Of a DNA stretch of 5,939 bases, positions 1-5,920 are shown in pieces. The stretch is from contig CAKTXU010000130.1 of NCBI GenBank assembly GCA_934630995.1, positions 1 through 5,939 on the forward strand, in the 5' to 3' direction. The first letter of the stretch is position 1. Every line of letters begins with the position of its first letter. The notes under the pieces are model-generated. The model was not told the origin of the DNA. It saw nothing but the letters and a program-made list of their open reading frames with translations, and did no database searches. Position numbers and translations under genes: made by a program. The stretch comes from an uncultured Eubacteriales bacterium. GTDB taxonomy: Bacteria; Bacillota; Clostridia; Oscillospirales; Acutalibacteraceae.

Positions 1-1
1 G

Positions 2-1210
2 GTTTACCACAACACCCCATTCTACCGCAAAAAGATGCAGGAGATGGGCGTTACGCCCGACGATATCAATTCGGTGGACGATATCGTCAAACTCCCCTTC
101 ACCACCAAGCAGGATCTGCGGGACAACTACCCCTTCGGGCTTTTCGCCGTTCCCCAAAGCGAGCTGGTGCGTATCCACGCCTCCTCCGGTACCACCGGCA
201 AGCAGACGGTGGTGGGCTACACCCGGCATGACATCGATGTCTGGGCGGAGGGCGCGGCCCGCGCCCTCTCCGCCGCCGGAGCCACCCGGGAGGATCGGAT
301 CCATGTATCCTACGGCTACGGCCTGTTCACCGGCGGCCTCGGCCTCCACTATGGGGCCGAATACATGGGAGCGACAGCGATTCCCGTTTCCTCCGGCAAC
401 ACCAAGCGCCAGGTGCAGATCCTCCAGGATTTTGCCTCCAACTTCCTCTGCTGCACCCCTTCCTATGCGATGTTCATCGGTGAAACCGTCCGGGACATGG
501 GGATCGATCCCACCACCCTGCCCCTGCGGGGGGGGCTGTTCGGGGCGGAGCCCTGGACGGACAATATGCGCCGGGAAATTGAGCGGCTGCTGGCCATCAA
601 GGCCTACGATATTTACGGCCTGTCGGAAATCGCCGGTCCGGGCGTGGCCTATGACTGTGAAATGCAGGACGGCCTGCACGTCAATGAGGATTATTTCTAT
701 CCCGAGGTCATCGATCCCGATACCTTGAAGCCCCTGCCCGACGGGGAATACGGCGAGCTTGTCTTCACCTGCATAGGCAAGGAGGCCCTGCCTCTCATCC
801 GGTACCGGACGCGGGATATCTGCGCGATCACCCACGAGCCCTGCGCCTGCGGGCGCACCACGGTGCGGATGACCAAGCCCCGCGGCCGCAGCGACGATAT
901 GCTCATCATCCGGGGAGTCAACGTCTTCCCCTCCCAGGTGGAGCATGTGCTGCTGGAGCTGGGCATGGATCCCAACTATCTCATCTTGGTGGACCGTCAG
1001 AATAACCTGGACACCATGGAGGTCCAGGTGGAGATGAACGCCGCCATGTTCTCCGACACGGTTCGGGATTTGGAAAACACGGAAAAGCGGATTGAAGGCG
1101 CTTTACAAAGCACCCTCAACGTCCACGCCCGGGTACGGCTGATGGAGCCGGGCGCCCTGCCCCGCTCGGAGGGCAAGGCCAAACGGGTTATCGACAACCG
1201 GGCTCTATAA
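2..1210 (+). CDS. paaK: Phenylacetate-CoA ligase (AMP-forming), 5' partial
   Basis: An adenylate-forming ligase that activates phenylacetate (or a related aryl-acetate) with ATP and CoA, giving aryl-acetyl-CoA, AMP and PPi in the cytoplasm. The reading frame is open from position 2; residues before the first in-window ATG (35) read VYHNTPFYRKK, typical PaaK N-terminal sequence, so the true start lies upstream and ATG 35 is internal. About 402 residues are present, against roughly 430 for the family. Visible ANL motifs are: the phosphate loop SSGTTGK (182-202), YGLSE (614-628), YRTRD near 803, the hinge region GRSDDMLIIRG (from 884), and PRSEGKAKR near the C-terminus with the likely catalytic Lys (codon 1175-1177). 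CACGR near 841-855 is the Cys pair common in anaerobe homologues. An ACT-domain gene follows 85 bp downstream, the usual neighbour in anaerobes, often beside iorA/iorB. The family assignment is firm; the exact aryl substrate (phenyl-, hydroxyphenyl- or indole-acetate) and the direction in vivo are inferred. Confidence 0.95.
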   Translation, partial: VYHNTPFYRKKMQEMGVTPDDINSVDDIVKLPFTTKQDLRDNYPFGLFAVPQSELVRIHASSGTTGKQTVVGYTRHDIDVWAEGAARALSAAGATREDRIHVSYGYGLFTGGLGLHYGAEYMGATAIPVSSGNTKRQVQILQDFASNFLCCTPSYAMFIGETVRDMGIDPTTLPLRGGLFGAEPWTDNMRREIERLLAIKAYDIYGLSEIAGPGVAYDCEMQDGLHVNEDYFYPEVIDPDTLKPLPDGEYGELVFTCIGKEALPLIRYRTRDICAITHEPCACGRTTVRMTKPRGRSDDMLIIRGVNVFPSQVEHVLLELGMDPNYLILVDRQNNLDTMEVQVEMNAAMFSDTVRDLENTEKRIEGALQSTLNVHARVRLMEPGALPRSEGKAKRVIDNRAL

Positions 1211-1246
1211 ATTTCCGAATTTCCATGGTAAAGCCGACCTTATCCG

Positions 1247-1255
1247 TGTTATACT
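1247..1255 (+). promoter_or_regulatory. Possible extended -10 promoter for the ACT gene
   Basis: TGTTATACT fits the extended -10 pattern TGnTATAAT with one mismatch. The upstream region has no good -35 box (TGGTAA at 1226-1231 is a weak candidate with an 18-bp spacer). Transcription would start near 1262, about 34 nt before the ACT start codon. It would allow the ACT protein to be made independently of the ligase. Low to moderate confidence, because the match is short. Confidence 0.4.
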
Positions 1256-1295
1256 AAAGGCGGAAGGTCAACGACAATTTAAGGGAGGATATCCT

Positions 1296-1727
1296 ATGTT
1301 TATCAAACAGCTATCCCTCTTTGTGGAGAACAAATCCGGACGCCTGGCGGAAATCACCTCCATCATCGCCGCCGCCGGTATCGACATCCGCGCCCTGTCC
1401 ATCGCGGACACCACCAATTTCGGCATTTTACGGATCATTGTGGATAAACCGGACCAGGCGGAAAAAATCCTGCGGGACGCCGGTCTGACCGTCTCTCTGA
1501 CCAATGTCATCGCCATCGGTATTCCTGACGTTCCCGGCGGCTTTGCCGGTGCGATGAAGGCCCTGTCCGATGCGGGCATCAGCGTGGAATATATGTACGC
1601 CTTCATTTCCCGGGACGAGGGCCGGGCCTGCGTCATCCTCCGGGTGGAGAACAACGAAGCTGCCGTCCGTGCCCTGCAGGCCGGCAACGTGGAAATCCTC
1701 AGCGAGGACAAGGTGTATTCCCTTTAA
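1296..1727 (+). CDS. Tandem ACT-domain protein (COG4747-like)
   Basis: A 143-residue cytoplasmic protein made of two ACT domains and nothing else. ACT domains are small ligand-binding folds that usually sense amino acids. Domain 1 spans about residues 3-72 and carries the ligand-loop signature VENKSGRLAEI (N-x-x-G-x-L) at 10-20. Domain 2 spans about 73-143, with a second loop around VPGGFAGAM. No catalytic or DNA-binding domain is present, so it is likely a regulatory subunit or stand-alone sensor. The start is supported by AAGGGAGGA at 1281-1289, seven bases from the ATG. It lies 85 bp after the phenylacetate-CoA ligase gene; tandem ACT proteins of this length recur beside paaK and iorAB in anaerobic bacteria and archaea. 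A role in sensing an aromatic amino acid and modulating the ligase is inference. A possible internal promoter and a downstream hairpin could make it a separately transcribed unit. Confidence 0.9.
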   Translation: MFIKQLSLFVENKSGRLAEITSIIAAAGIDIRALSIADTTNFGILRIIVDKPDQAEKILRDAGLTVSLTNVIAIGIPDVPGGFAGAMKALSDAGISVEYMYAFISRDEGRACVILRVENNEAAVRALQAGNVEILSEDKVYSL

Positions 1728-1740
1728 GGAAGCGCTGTAT

Positions 1741-1773
1741 CCCCCCGCGCATGGCGGTTTCATGCGCGGGGGG
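1741..1773 (+). terminator. GC-rich hairpin after the ACT gene
   Basis: A perfect 13-bp stem (1741-1753 with 1761-1773) encloses a 7-nt loop, 13 bases after the ACT stop codon. It sits where a terminator is expected and is very stable, but it is followed by CCTTCTAA rather than a T-run. It may work as a weak intrinsic terminator, a pause site, or a 3' end stabiliser. The hairpin itself is certain; its function is inferred. Confidence 0.65.
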
Positions 1774-1840
1774 CCTTCTAAACCGTGAATGCCGGCATCC
1801 CCCTTCCTGCGCAATGTATCCCGGCCAGGGAAAAATCCCC

Positions 1841-1869
1841 TTGACAGGCGAGGGGCTCTGTGCTAGAAT
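1841..1869 (+). promoter_or_regulatory. Sigma-A type promoter of the tRNA-Gly gene
   Basis: A perfect -35 box TTGACA (1841-1846), a 17-bp spacer and TAGAAT (1864-1869, 5 of 6 consensus), with TG one base upstream (1861-1862) making an extended -10. Transcription would begin around 1876, about 13 nt before the mature tRNA 5' end, which leaves a short leader for RNase P. This is the best-matching promoter in the window, as expected for a stable RNA. Confidence 0.88.
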
Positions 1870-1888
1870 AATGGACGCGCTGAAATCT

Positions 1889-1964
1889 GCGGCTTTAGCT
1901 CATCTGGTAGAGCGCCACCTTGCCAAGGTGGAGGTAGCGAGTTCGAGCCTCGTAAGCCGCTCCA
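1889..1964 (+). tRNA. tRNA-Gly (anticodon GCC)
   Basis: A 76-nt cloverleaf. The acceptor stem GCGGCTT (1889-1895) pairs fully with AAGCCGC (1954-1960). The D stem is GCTC/GAGC. The anticodon stem CCACC/GGTGG encloses loop TTGCCAA, with anticodon GCC at 1922-1924, reading GGC and GGU glycine codons. The T stem GCGAG/CTCGT (one G-T pair) carries loop TTCGAGC. The discriminator is T at 1961, and CCA is encoded at 1962-1964. It has its own promoter upstream and a terminator directly downstream, so it is a monocistronic unit. No integrase or duplicated tRNA 3' end is seen nearby, so there is no sign of use as an integration site. Confidence 0.97.
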
Positions 1965-1967
1965 TGC

Positions 1968-2001
1968 CGCCGTAAACCGTGATGGTTTGCGGCGTTTTTT
2001 T
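1968..2001 (+). terminator. Intrinsic terminator of tRNA-Gly
   Basis: An 11-bp stem (1968-1978 with 1984-1994, one T-G wobble) with a 5-nt loop GTGAT, followed directly by seven T residues (1995-2001). It begins 4 nt after the encoded CCA and is a classic strong rho-independent terminator that isolates the tRNA unit from the downstream operon. Confidence 0.92.
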
Positions 2002-2100
2002 GCGTCTAGCCGCCTCGACTGCGGTGTCGCCATTTGTCGCATTCACGGGAAAAACAACGACCAGATATTCCATCATCTTCCATTTATGCCGATTTAGGGC

Positions 2101-2129
2101 TTGTCTTTCCCTTCCGGCGGGTGTATAAT
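2101..2129 (+). promoter_or_regulatory. Sigma-A type promoter of the PHP operon
   Basis: TTGTCT (2101-2106, 4 of 6 consensus), a 17-bp spacer and a perfect TATAAT (2124-2129). Transcription would start near 2136. The next translated gene begins at 2309, so the transcript carries an untranslated leader of about 170 nt. The stretch between the tRNA terminator and this promoter (2002-2100) shows no gene or convincing motif. Confidence 0.82.
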
Positions 2130-2135
2130 TTAATA

Positions 2136-2308
2136 TATGAGAAGAAGTTAGAGTAGGGGATTCCGTCTTCGTGCGCGCGGATCGCACGGCGGCCGTATGC
2201 TGCGGTTTCCTCCAATATCGTTCGGCGCCGCATTCCCGTCCAGCGCGGGTCTCGTTTCGAATCCGACGCCGGGCGGGTTTCTTGTTTCATCCTTTTGGAG
2301 GTGTAATA
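2136..2308 (+). other. Long 5' untranslated leader of the PHP operon
   Basis: About 173 nt lie between the predicted transcription start and GTG 2309. The only small reading frame seen is a five-codon one beginning at ATG 2137 and ending at TAG, without a ribosome binding site. Several short GC-rich pairings are possible: a 6-bp hairpin at 2170-2188, TGCGG (2201-2205) with CCGCA (2228-2232), and CCCG/CGGG around 2235-2249. I do not recognise a T-box, SAM, c-di-GMP, ZTP or other known riboswitch signature, and no T-run follows any of the hairpins. It may be a structured regulatory leader or simply a long UTR. Confidence 0.45.
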
Positions 2309-3154
2309 GTGTCAAGCGACCTACATTGTCACACGAAAATTTCCGACGGGTCCATGGGGATCGACGAGTTGATCGCCATTGCCAAGCGTCGGGGCATGTC
2401 CGCGATTTCGGTGACGGACCACGACACAACCGCGGCCGCTACCCGGGCAGTCATCATCGGACGCAGACAGGGTCTGAACGTCATCCACGGCGTGGAGTTT
2501 TCCACGATGGACACCCAGCGGGGCAAAAAAGCCCATCTGCTCTGTTATCTCTGCGACACGCCCGATCGGCTGGAGGGCCTTTGCCGCCGTACCGGCGAGA
2601 GCCGCAAGAAGGCGGCCATGGGTATGGTGCGCAAGGTCATGCGCTATTACCCCATCACCACCGAGCTCATCGTCAAATGCGCGACCGGCAGCACCAATAT
2701 CTATAAACAGCATATCATGCACGCCCTCATGGACGCCGGCTACGCCGACTCCATCTACGGCGAGCTGTACGACAAGCTGTTCGCCCCCGGCGTGGGATCG
2801 GCCCTCATCGAGCCGGAATATCCCGACACCCGGGAGGTCCTCGACCTCATCCACAGCGCCGGCGGCATCGCCGTCCTTGCCCATCCGATGGTCTACCACA
2901 ATGAGGAGCTTTTAGAGGAACTGGCTGAAGCGGGGCTGGACGGCGTGGAGGTCTGGCATCCCAATCACACTGAAGAAGAGGCCGACTCCCTAAAGGCATT
3001 TGCGGAGGATCGCGGCCTGCTGCTGACCGGAGGCTCCGATTTTCACGGCATGTACACCCGGTATGTCCGCCCGCTGGGAAGCACTTCCTGCCCGGACGAA
3101 TATGTCCAGGAGCTGCTGGCCTATAAGGATAAACGGCGGAAAAAGAACGCATAA
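2309..3154 (+). CDS. PHP-domain metal-dependent phosphoesterase (YciV/RNase AM-like)
   Basis: A 281-residue cytoplasmic hydrolase of the polymerase-and-histidinol-phosphatase fold. Metal ligands are visible in order, numbering from the GTG start: H6-x-H8 in DLHCHT, D13, the TDHD motif (D37, H38, D39), E63 in GVEFS, H76, H192 in LAHP, and D244-x-H246 in GGSDFHG. The order, the length (YciV is about 290) and the phrase GLDGVEVWHPNH fit the YciV/TrpH branch, known for nucleoside 3',5'-bisphosphate phosphatase and 5'-to-3' trimming of short RNA; the exact substrate here is inferred. The GTG start is chosen because GGAGG at 2297-2301 lies seven bases upstream, and because the HxH motif always sits at the extreme N-terminus. 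An in-frame GTG at 2171 would add 46 arginine-rich residues and is unlikely. It is the first gene of an operon with the TSCPD protein 20 bp downstream. Confidence 0.92.
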   Translation: MSSDLHCHTKISDGSMGIDELIAIAKRRGMSAISVTDHDTTAAATRAVIIGRRQGLNVIHGVEFSTMDTQRGKKAHLLCYLCDTPDRLEGLCRRTGESRKKAAMGMVRKVMRYYPITTELIVKCATGSTNIYKQHIMHALMDAGYADSIYGELYDKLFAPGVGSALIEPEYPDTREVLDLIHSAGGIAVLAHPMVYHNEELLEELAEAGLDGVEVWHPNHTEEEADSLKAFAEDRGLLLTGGSDFHGMYTRYVRPLGSTSCPDEYVQELLAYKDKRRKKNA

Positions 3155-3174
3155 TAGCTTTTTGGAGGCACTCT

Positions 3175-3432
3175 ATGGCCCATCTATATAAACCAAAGGG
3201 CGTCTGCTCGCGGCGGATCCGCTTCGACCTCGAGGACGGCCTGCTCAAAAACGTGGAGTTTGAAGGCGGCTGCAGCGGCAATACCCAGGGGATTTCCCGC
3301 CTGGTGGAGGGAATGCCCGCCGAGGAAGCGATCCGACGGCTGTCCGGCATCCGCTGCGGCTTCAAGCCCACCTCCTGCCCGGATCAATTGGCCACGGCTG
3401 TCCGCCAGGCCCTGGAGCAGGAAAAAACCTGA
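3175..3432 (+). CDS. TSCPD-domain four-cysteine protein (TIGR03905-like)
   Basis: An 85-residue cytoplasmic protein that is essentially one TSCPD domain. Four cysteines are spaced as in the TIGR03905 family: C11, C33 (in GGCSGN), C61 (in IRCGF) and C68 in the diagnostic TSCPDQLA. The same domain occurs at the C-terminus of some class II (B12-dependent) ribonucleotide reductases. The cysteines suggest metal binding or a redox role, but no biochemical function is established for the stand-alone form. The ATG is supported by GGAGG at 3164-3168 with a 6-base spacer. It starts 20 bp after the PHP gene and ends 30 bp before the next, so all three probably share a transcript. Full length for its family, with no sign of damage. 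Confidence 0.92.
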   Translation: MAHLYKPKGVCSRRIRFDLEDGLLKNVEFEGGCSGNTQGISRLVEGMPAEEAIRRLSGIRCGFKPTSCPDQLATAVRQALEQEKT

Positions 3433-3462
3433 ACATCCGACAGGACGGGAGGAGGCGCGGAT

Positions 3463-4035
3463 ATGCGTTTGGACGACGACAGCGACATGAAGATAGCCGG
3501 GGACGATTTCGAGGATCCCAGCGATGCGAACACGGAGGAGTCCCTGGAGGCCACGGCCCAGCTCCTGACACAGGAAAAGCAGAACGGCAACCTCAGCCGT
3601 GCACGACGGCTGGGCGCCATCATGGCGGACGAGGTGTCGGCTGCTGACGGGAACGTCAATCCCCGGCTGGAGACGGAAAAAAACCACGTCCTACCCACAC
3701 AGAGGCGGATCCTCTCCGCGTTCGCCGTGGAGGTGGGACTGGACGCCTATCTGCCCAATCAGCTGGTAGCGCAAACCGCCCAGAATATCTTCTATAACAC
3801 CCTGCATATCACAGCGCCGGATTTTTACGACGATTTGCAGGAATCCGGCGCCCTTTCCTTCTACTATCTCTGCTTCCGGCAGGGGCGGCAGGTGGAACGC
3901 CGTATTGGGGAGACCTTCGCTTCCCTTTGCGGCATGAAGGGAAGCGAAGAATATACCCGGCTGGGCAGCGAGCTTTACAGTCGGTTTCTGGCCCAGGTCA
4001 AGCATTTTGCGGATACCCTGGAGTTCGTGCGATAA
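3463..4035 (+). CDS. Protein of unknown function, acidic N-terminus
   Basis: A 190-residue protein that I do not recognise. The ATG is well supported by AGGAGG at 3450-3455, seven bases upstream. Residues 1-30 contain 12 Asp/Glu and look disordered. Residues 44-50 are basic (SRARRLG). From about residue 78 onward the sequence looks mainly alpha-helical and well packed, with aromatic clusters such as FYDDLQESGALSFYYLCF (121-138) and a C-terminal helix to residue 190. Two cysteines (137, 156) are present. There is no signal peptide, transmembrane segment, nucleotide-binding loop or DNA-binding motif that I can identify. It is the last gene of the PHP-TSCPD operon, 30 bp after the TSCPD stop, and codon usage resembles its neighbours. 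Strong translation signals and conserved-looking composition make it a real gene; the function is unknown. Confidence 0.85.
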   Translation: MRLDDDSDMKIAGDDFEDPSDANTEESLEATAQLLTQEKQNGNLSRARRLGAIMADEVSAADGNVNPRLETEKNHVLPTQRRILSAFAVEVGLDAYLPNQLVAQTAQNIFYNTLHITAPDFYDDLQESGALSFYYLCFRQGRQVERRIGETFASLCGMKGSEEYTRLGSELYSRFLAQVKHFADTLEFVR

Positions 4036-4036
4036 T
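4007..4036 (+). promoter_or_regulatory. Possible promoter for the FAD oxidoreductase gene
   Basis: TTGCGG (4007-4012), an 18-bp spacer and GATAAT (4031-4036, 5 of 6 consensus), with TG at 4028-4029 giving an extended -10. It overlaps the stop codon of the preceding gene. The start would fall near 4043, just before the 4048-4078 hairpin. The -35 is poor, and the motif lies inside coding sequence, so chance is possible. Confidence 0.35.
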
Positions 4037-4047
4037 GTAGCGGTATT

Positions 4048-4081
4048 ACCGGCCCAAATGATTCTCATTTGGGCCGGTTTT
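4048..4081 (+). terminator. Terminator/attenuator hairpin between unknown gene and FAD gene
   Basis: A perfect 13-bp stem (4048-4060 with 4066-4078) with a 5-nt loop ATTCT and a short T-run (4078-4081). It lies 12 bases after the stop of the unknown gene and 27 bases before the FAD gene start. It probably ends the PHP operon transcript, though the short T-run suggests incomplete termination and some read-through into the FAD gene. Confidence 0.75.
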
Positions 4082-4108
4082 CAATGACGGCCATACAAGG
4101 GAGGTATC

Positions 4109-5875
4109 ATGATGGAAACCATCAACCATCACGCCGATTTCTGCGTGGTGGGCGGAGGCCTGGCGGGCCTGTGCGCCGCATTGGCGGCCGCCCGGGCAGG
4201 AGCGCGCACAGTGCTCATGCAGGAGCGGCCCGTGCTGGGCGGCAATGCGTCGGGGGAAATCCGCATGTGGGTGTGCGGCGCCGGCAATTTCCGGGAAACG
4301 GGCATTTTGGAGGAAATTCAGCTGGAATCCCTGTACCGCAACCCCTATAAGCTCTATCCGGTCTGGGACAGCATCCTATATGGAAAGGCCCTGGCCGAGG
4401 AGCGCCTTACCCTCCTGCTCAACTGCACCTGCTGCGACGCGGAGATGGAGGGCAGCAGCATCCGCTGTGTGCGCGGCTGGCAGATGACCACCCAAACCTG
4501 GCACAATGTTTACGCCCATACCTTCGCCGATTGCTCCGGCGACAGCGTCCTGGCCCCTTTGACCGGCGCGGAATACCGCTTCGGACGGGAAAGCGCGGCG
4601 GAGTTCGGGGAGGATGTCTCGGTCACCGAGCCCGATCGCTGCACCATGGGGATGAGCTGCCTCCTGCAGGCCCGGGAAGTGGCGTCCCCCGTGGCCTTCA
4701 AGGCGCCGGACTGGGCGGCCAAGCTGACGGCGGAGGATATCGCCCGGCGGCCGCCTGAGCTGGACAAGAGCTATGAGAACTTTTGGTATCTCGAGCTGGG
4801 CGGTGACCGGGACTGCATCCGGGACACGGAAGAGCTGCGGAACGAACTGCTGGCTCTGGCCTTCGGCTATTGGGATTACATTAAAAACAGCGGCGAATTC
4901 GACGCCGACCGCTGGCAGTTGGATTTTGTCGGCTTCCTTCCCGGCAAGAGGGAATCCCGCCGGATGCTGGGACCGGTGCTGATGACTCAGAAGGATATTC
5001 TGGCCGGCGGCCGCTTCCAGGACGTGGTGGCCTACGGCGGGTGGGGGCTGGACGATCATCATCCCGGCGGTTTCCGTTATGCCGGCCCGCCCAACCAGTC
5101 GCCGCCGACTCCCTCCCCCTACGGTATCCCCTACCGGACTCTGTATTCCCGGAATATCGGCAACCTGTTCTTTGCTGGACGGAATATCAGCATGACCCAT
5201 GCCGCCATGAGCTCCGCCCGGGTGATGGGTACCTGTGCGCTGCTAGGGCAGGCCGTGGGAGAAGCGGCCGCCATGGCCGCCGCCCTTGGCGAATCGCCGG
5301 ACGGGATTTACCGGCGGCATATCCGCGCGCTCCAGGAGAGGCTGATGTGGAGCGACATCTATCTTCCGGGCCTGACCCGGCAGGTGAGCGCCTTGACCCG
5401 GGAGGCTGTTCTCGAAGCGGAGGACGCCGATGACGCCGAGCATGTGCGCAGCGGTACGGATAGGGACGATATTCCAGGCGGTGCGGCCTTCCGCTGCGCC
5501 TGCCGCCTGGGGCGAAGCCTCACCTACCGGTTCCCCTCTCCACGGCCCGTGGAGGCGGTGCGTCTGGTTTTCGACAGCGATTTGCGGCGGGTCACCCTGC
5601 CCGGGGACAACATCGAGCGGGAACATACCATGCGGGCCAACATCCGGCTGGATTCCCCCGTGATGCATATGCCTCTTACCCTGGTCAAGGGCTTCCGCCT
5701 GGAAGTCAGCGGGGAGGACGGCGGCTGGTCGGTTCTCCGGGAGGAGACGGAAAATATCCAGCGGCTGGTCATCGTCCCGGTGGGACGGCGGGCGAACGCG
5801 GTCCGGCTGACGCCTCTGGCGGTTTGGGATGAAAATGCGGAGGAGGCCTCCGTTGTGTCTTTTGAGCTTTTCTGA
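4109..5875 (+). CDS. FAD-dependent oxidoreductase (FAD_oxidored family)
   Basis: A 588-residue cytoplasmic flavoprotein. The N-terminal Rossmann fold has VVGGGLAGL (G15, G17, G20), followed by E39 at the end of the second strand, which should hold the FAD ribose. GGNASGEIR (44-52) is typical of the FAD_oxidored group. A second FAD-contacting segment, NLFFAGRNIS, begins at residue 352 and leads into the helix ARVMGTCALLGQAVGEAA. A helical stretch (about 402-425) is followed by about 140 residues rich in predicted beta strands (about 447-588) that I cannot assign. Homologues often sit with sugar-catabolism genes, but substrate and electron acceptor cannot be read from sequence. Start: AGGGAGG at 4098-4104 lies four bases from ATG 4109 and seven from ATG 4112, so translation may begin at the second Met. 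No signal peptide. It stands alone, between two hairpins. Confidence 0.9.
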   Translation: MMETINHHADFCVVGGGLAGLCAALAAARAGARTVLMQERPVLGGNASGEIRMWVCGAGNFRETGILEEIQLESLYRNPYKLYPVWDSILYGKALAEERLTLLLNCTCCDAEMEGSSIRCVRGWQMTTQTWHNVYAHTFADCSGDSVLAPLTGAEYRFGRESAAEFGEDVSVTEPDRCTMGMSCLLQAREVASPVAFKAPDWAAKLTAEDIARRPPELDKSYENFWYLELGGDRDCIRDTEELRNELLALAFGYWDYIKNSGEFDADRWQLDFVGFLPGKRESRRMLGPVLMTQKDILAGGRFQDVVAYGGWGLDDHHPGGFRYAGPPNQSPPTPSPYGIPYRTLYSRNIGNLFFAGRNISMTHAAMSSARVMGTCALLGQAVGEAAAMAAALGESPDGIYRRHIRALQERLMWSDIYLPGLTRQVSALTREAVLEAEDADDAEHVRSGTDRDDIPGGAAFRCACRLGRSLTYRFPSPRPVEAVRLVFDSDLRRVTLPGDNIEREHTMRANIRLDSPVMHMPLTLVKGFRLEVSGEDGGWSVLREETENIQRLVIVPVGRRANAVRLTPLAVWDENAEEASVVSFELF

Positions 5876-5882
5876 ATAGGTG

Positions 5883-5920
5883 CGCGGCGGGATATTGGGC
5901 ACTATCCCGCCGCGTTCTTT
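5883..5920 (+). terminator. Intrinsic terminator after the FAD oxidoreductase gene
   Basis: A perfect 12-bp GC-rich stem (5883-5894 with 5903-5914) encloses an 8-nt loop and is followed by TTCTTT (5915-5920). It begins 8 bases after the stop codon and is a good rho-independent terminator. An A-rich run follows (5921-5927), so it could serve in both directions if a converging gene lies beyond the window. Confidence 0.87.

Noticed and set aside
1751..1975. Small open frame running through the tRNA-Gly region
   Set aside because: It overlaps the hairpin, promoter and whole tRNA gene, and has no ribosome binding site.
1779..1982. Ten-base repeat TAAACCGTGA on both sides of the tRNA (1779-1788 and 1973-1982), as a possible attachment-site pair
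   Set aside because: Ten-base repeats are expected by chance in a window of this size. The copies do not match the tRNA 3' end, and no integrase is present.
2025..2044. Short direct repeat TGTCGC at 2025-2030 and 2035-2040, as a possible operator
   Set aside because: Only two six-base copies, over 60 bases upstream of the -35 box, with no symmetry and no known regulator matching them.
2171..2308. N-terminal extension of the PHP protein from an in-frame GTG at 2171
   Set aside because: It lacks a well-spaced ribosome binding site, would add 46 arginine-rich residues ahead of a motif that is always N-terminal, and the GTG at 2309 has a near-perfect GGAGG.
2309..3154. PHP protein as histidinol-phosphatase (HisK) or a polymerase-associated PHP domain
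   Set aside because: No polymerase or his genes are near, and the motif order, the length and the GLDGVEVWHPNH/GGSDFHG segments fit the YciV branch better.
4069..4097. Promoter TTGGGC / CATACA immediately before the FAD gene
   Set aside because: Only three of six matches in each box, and the -35 lies within the hairpin. The start would fall on the ribosome binding site.
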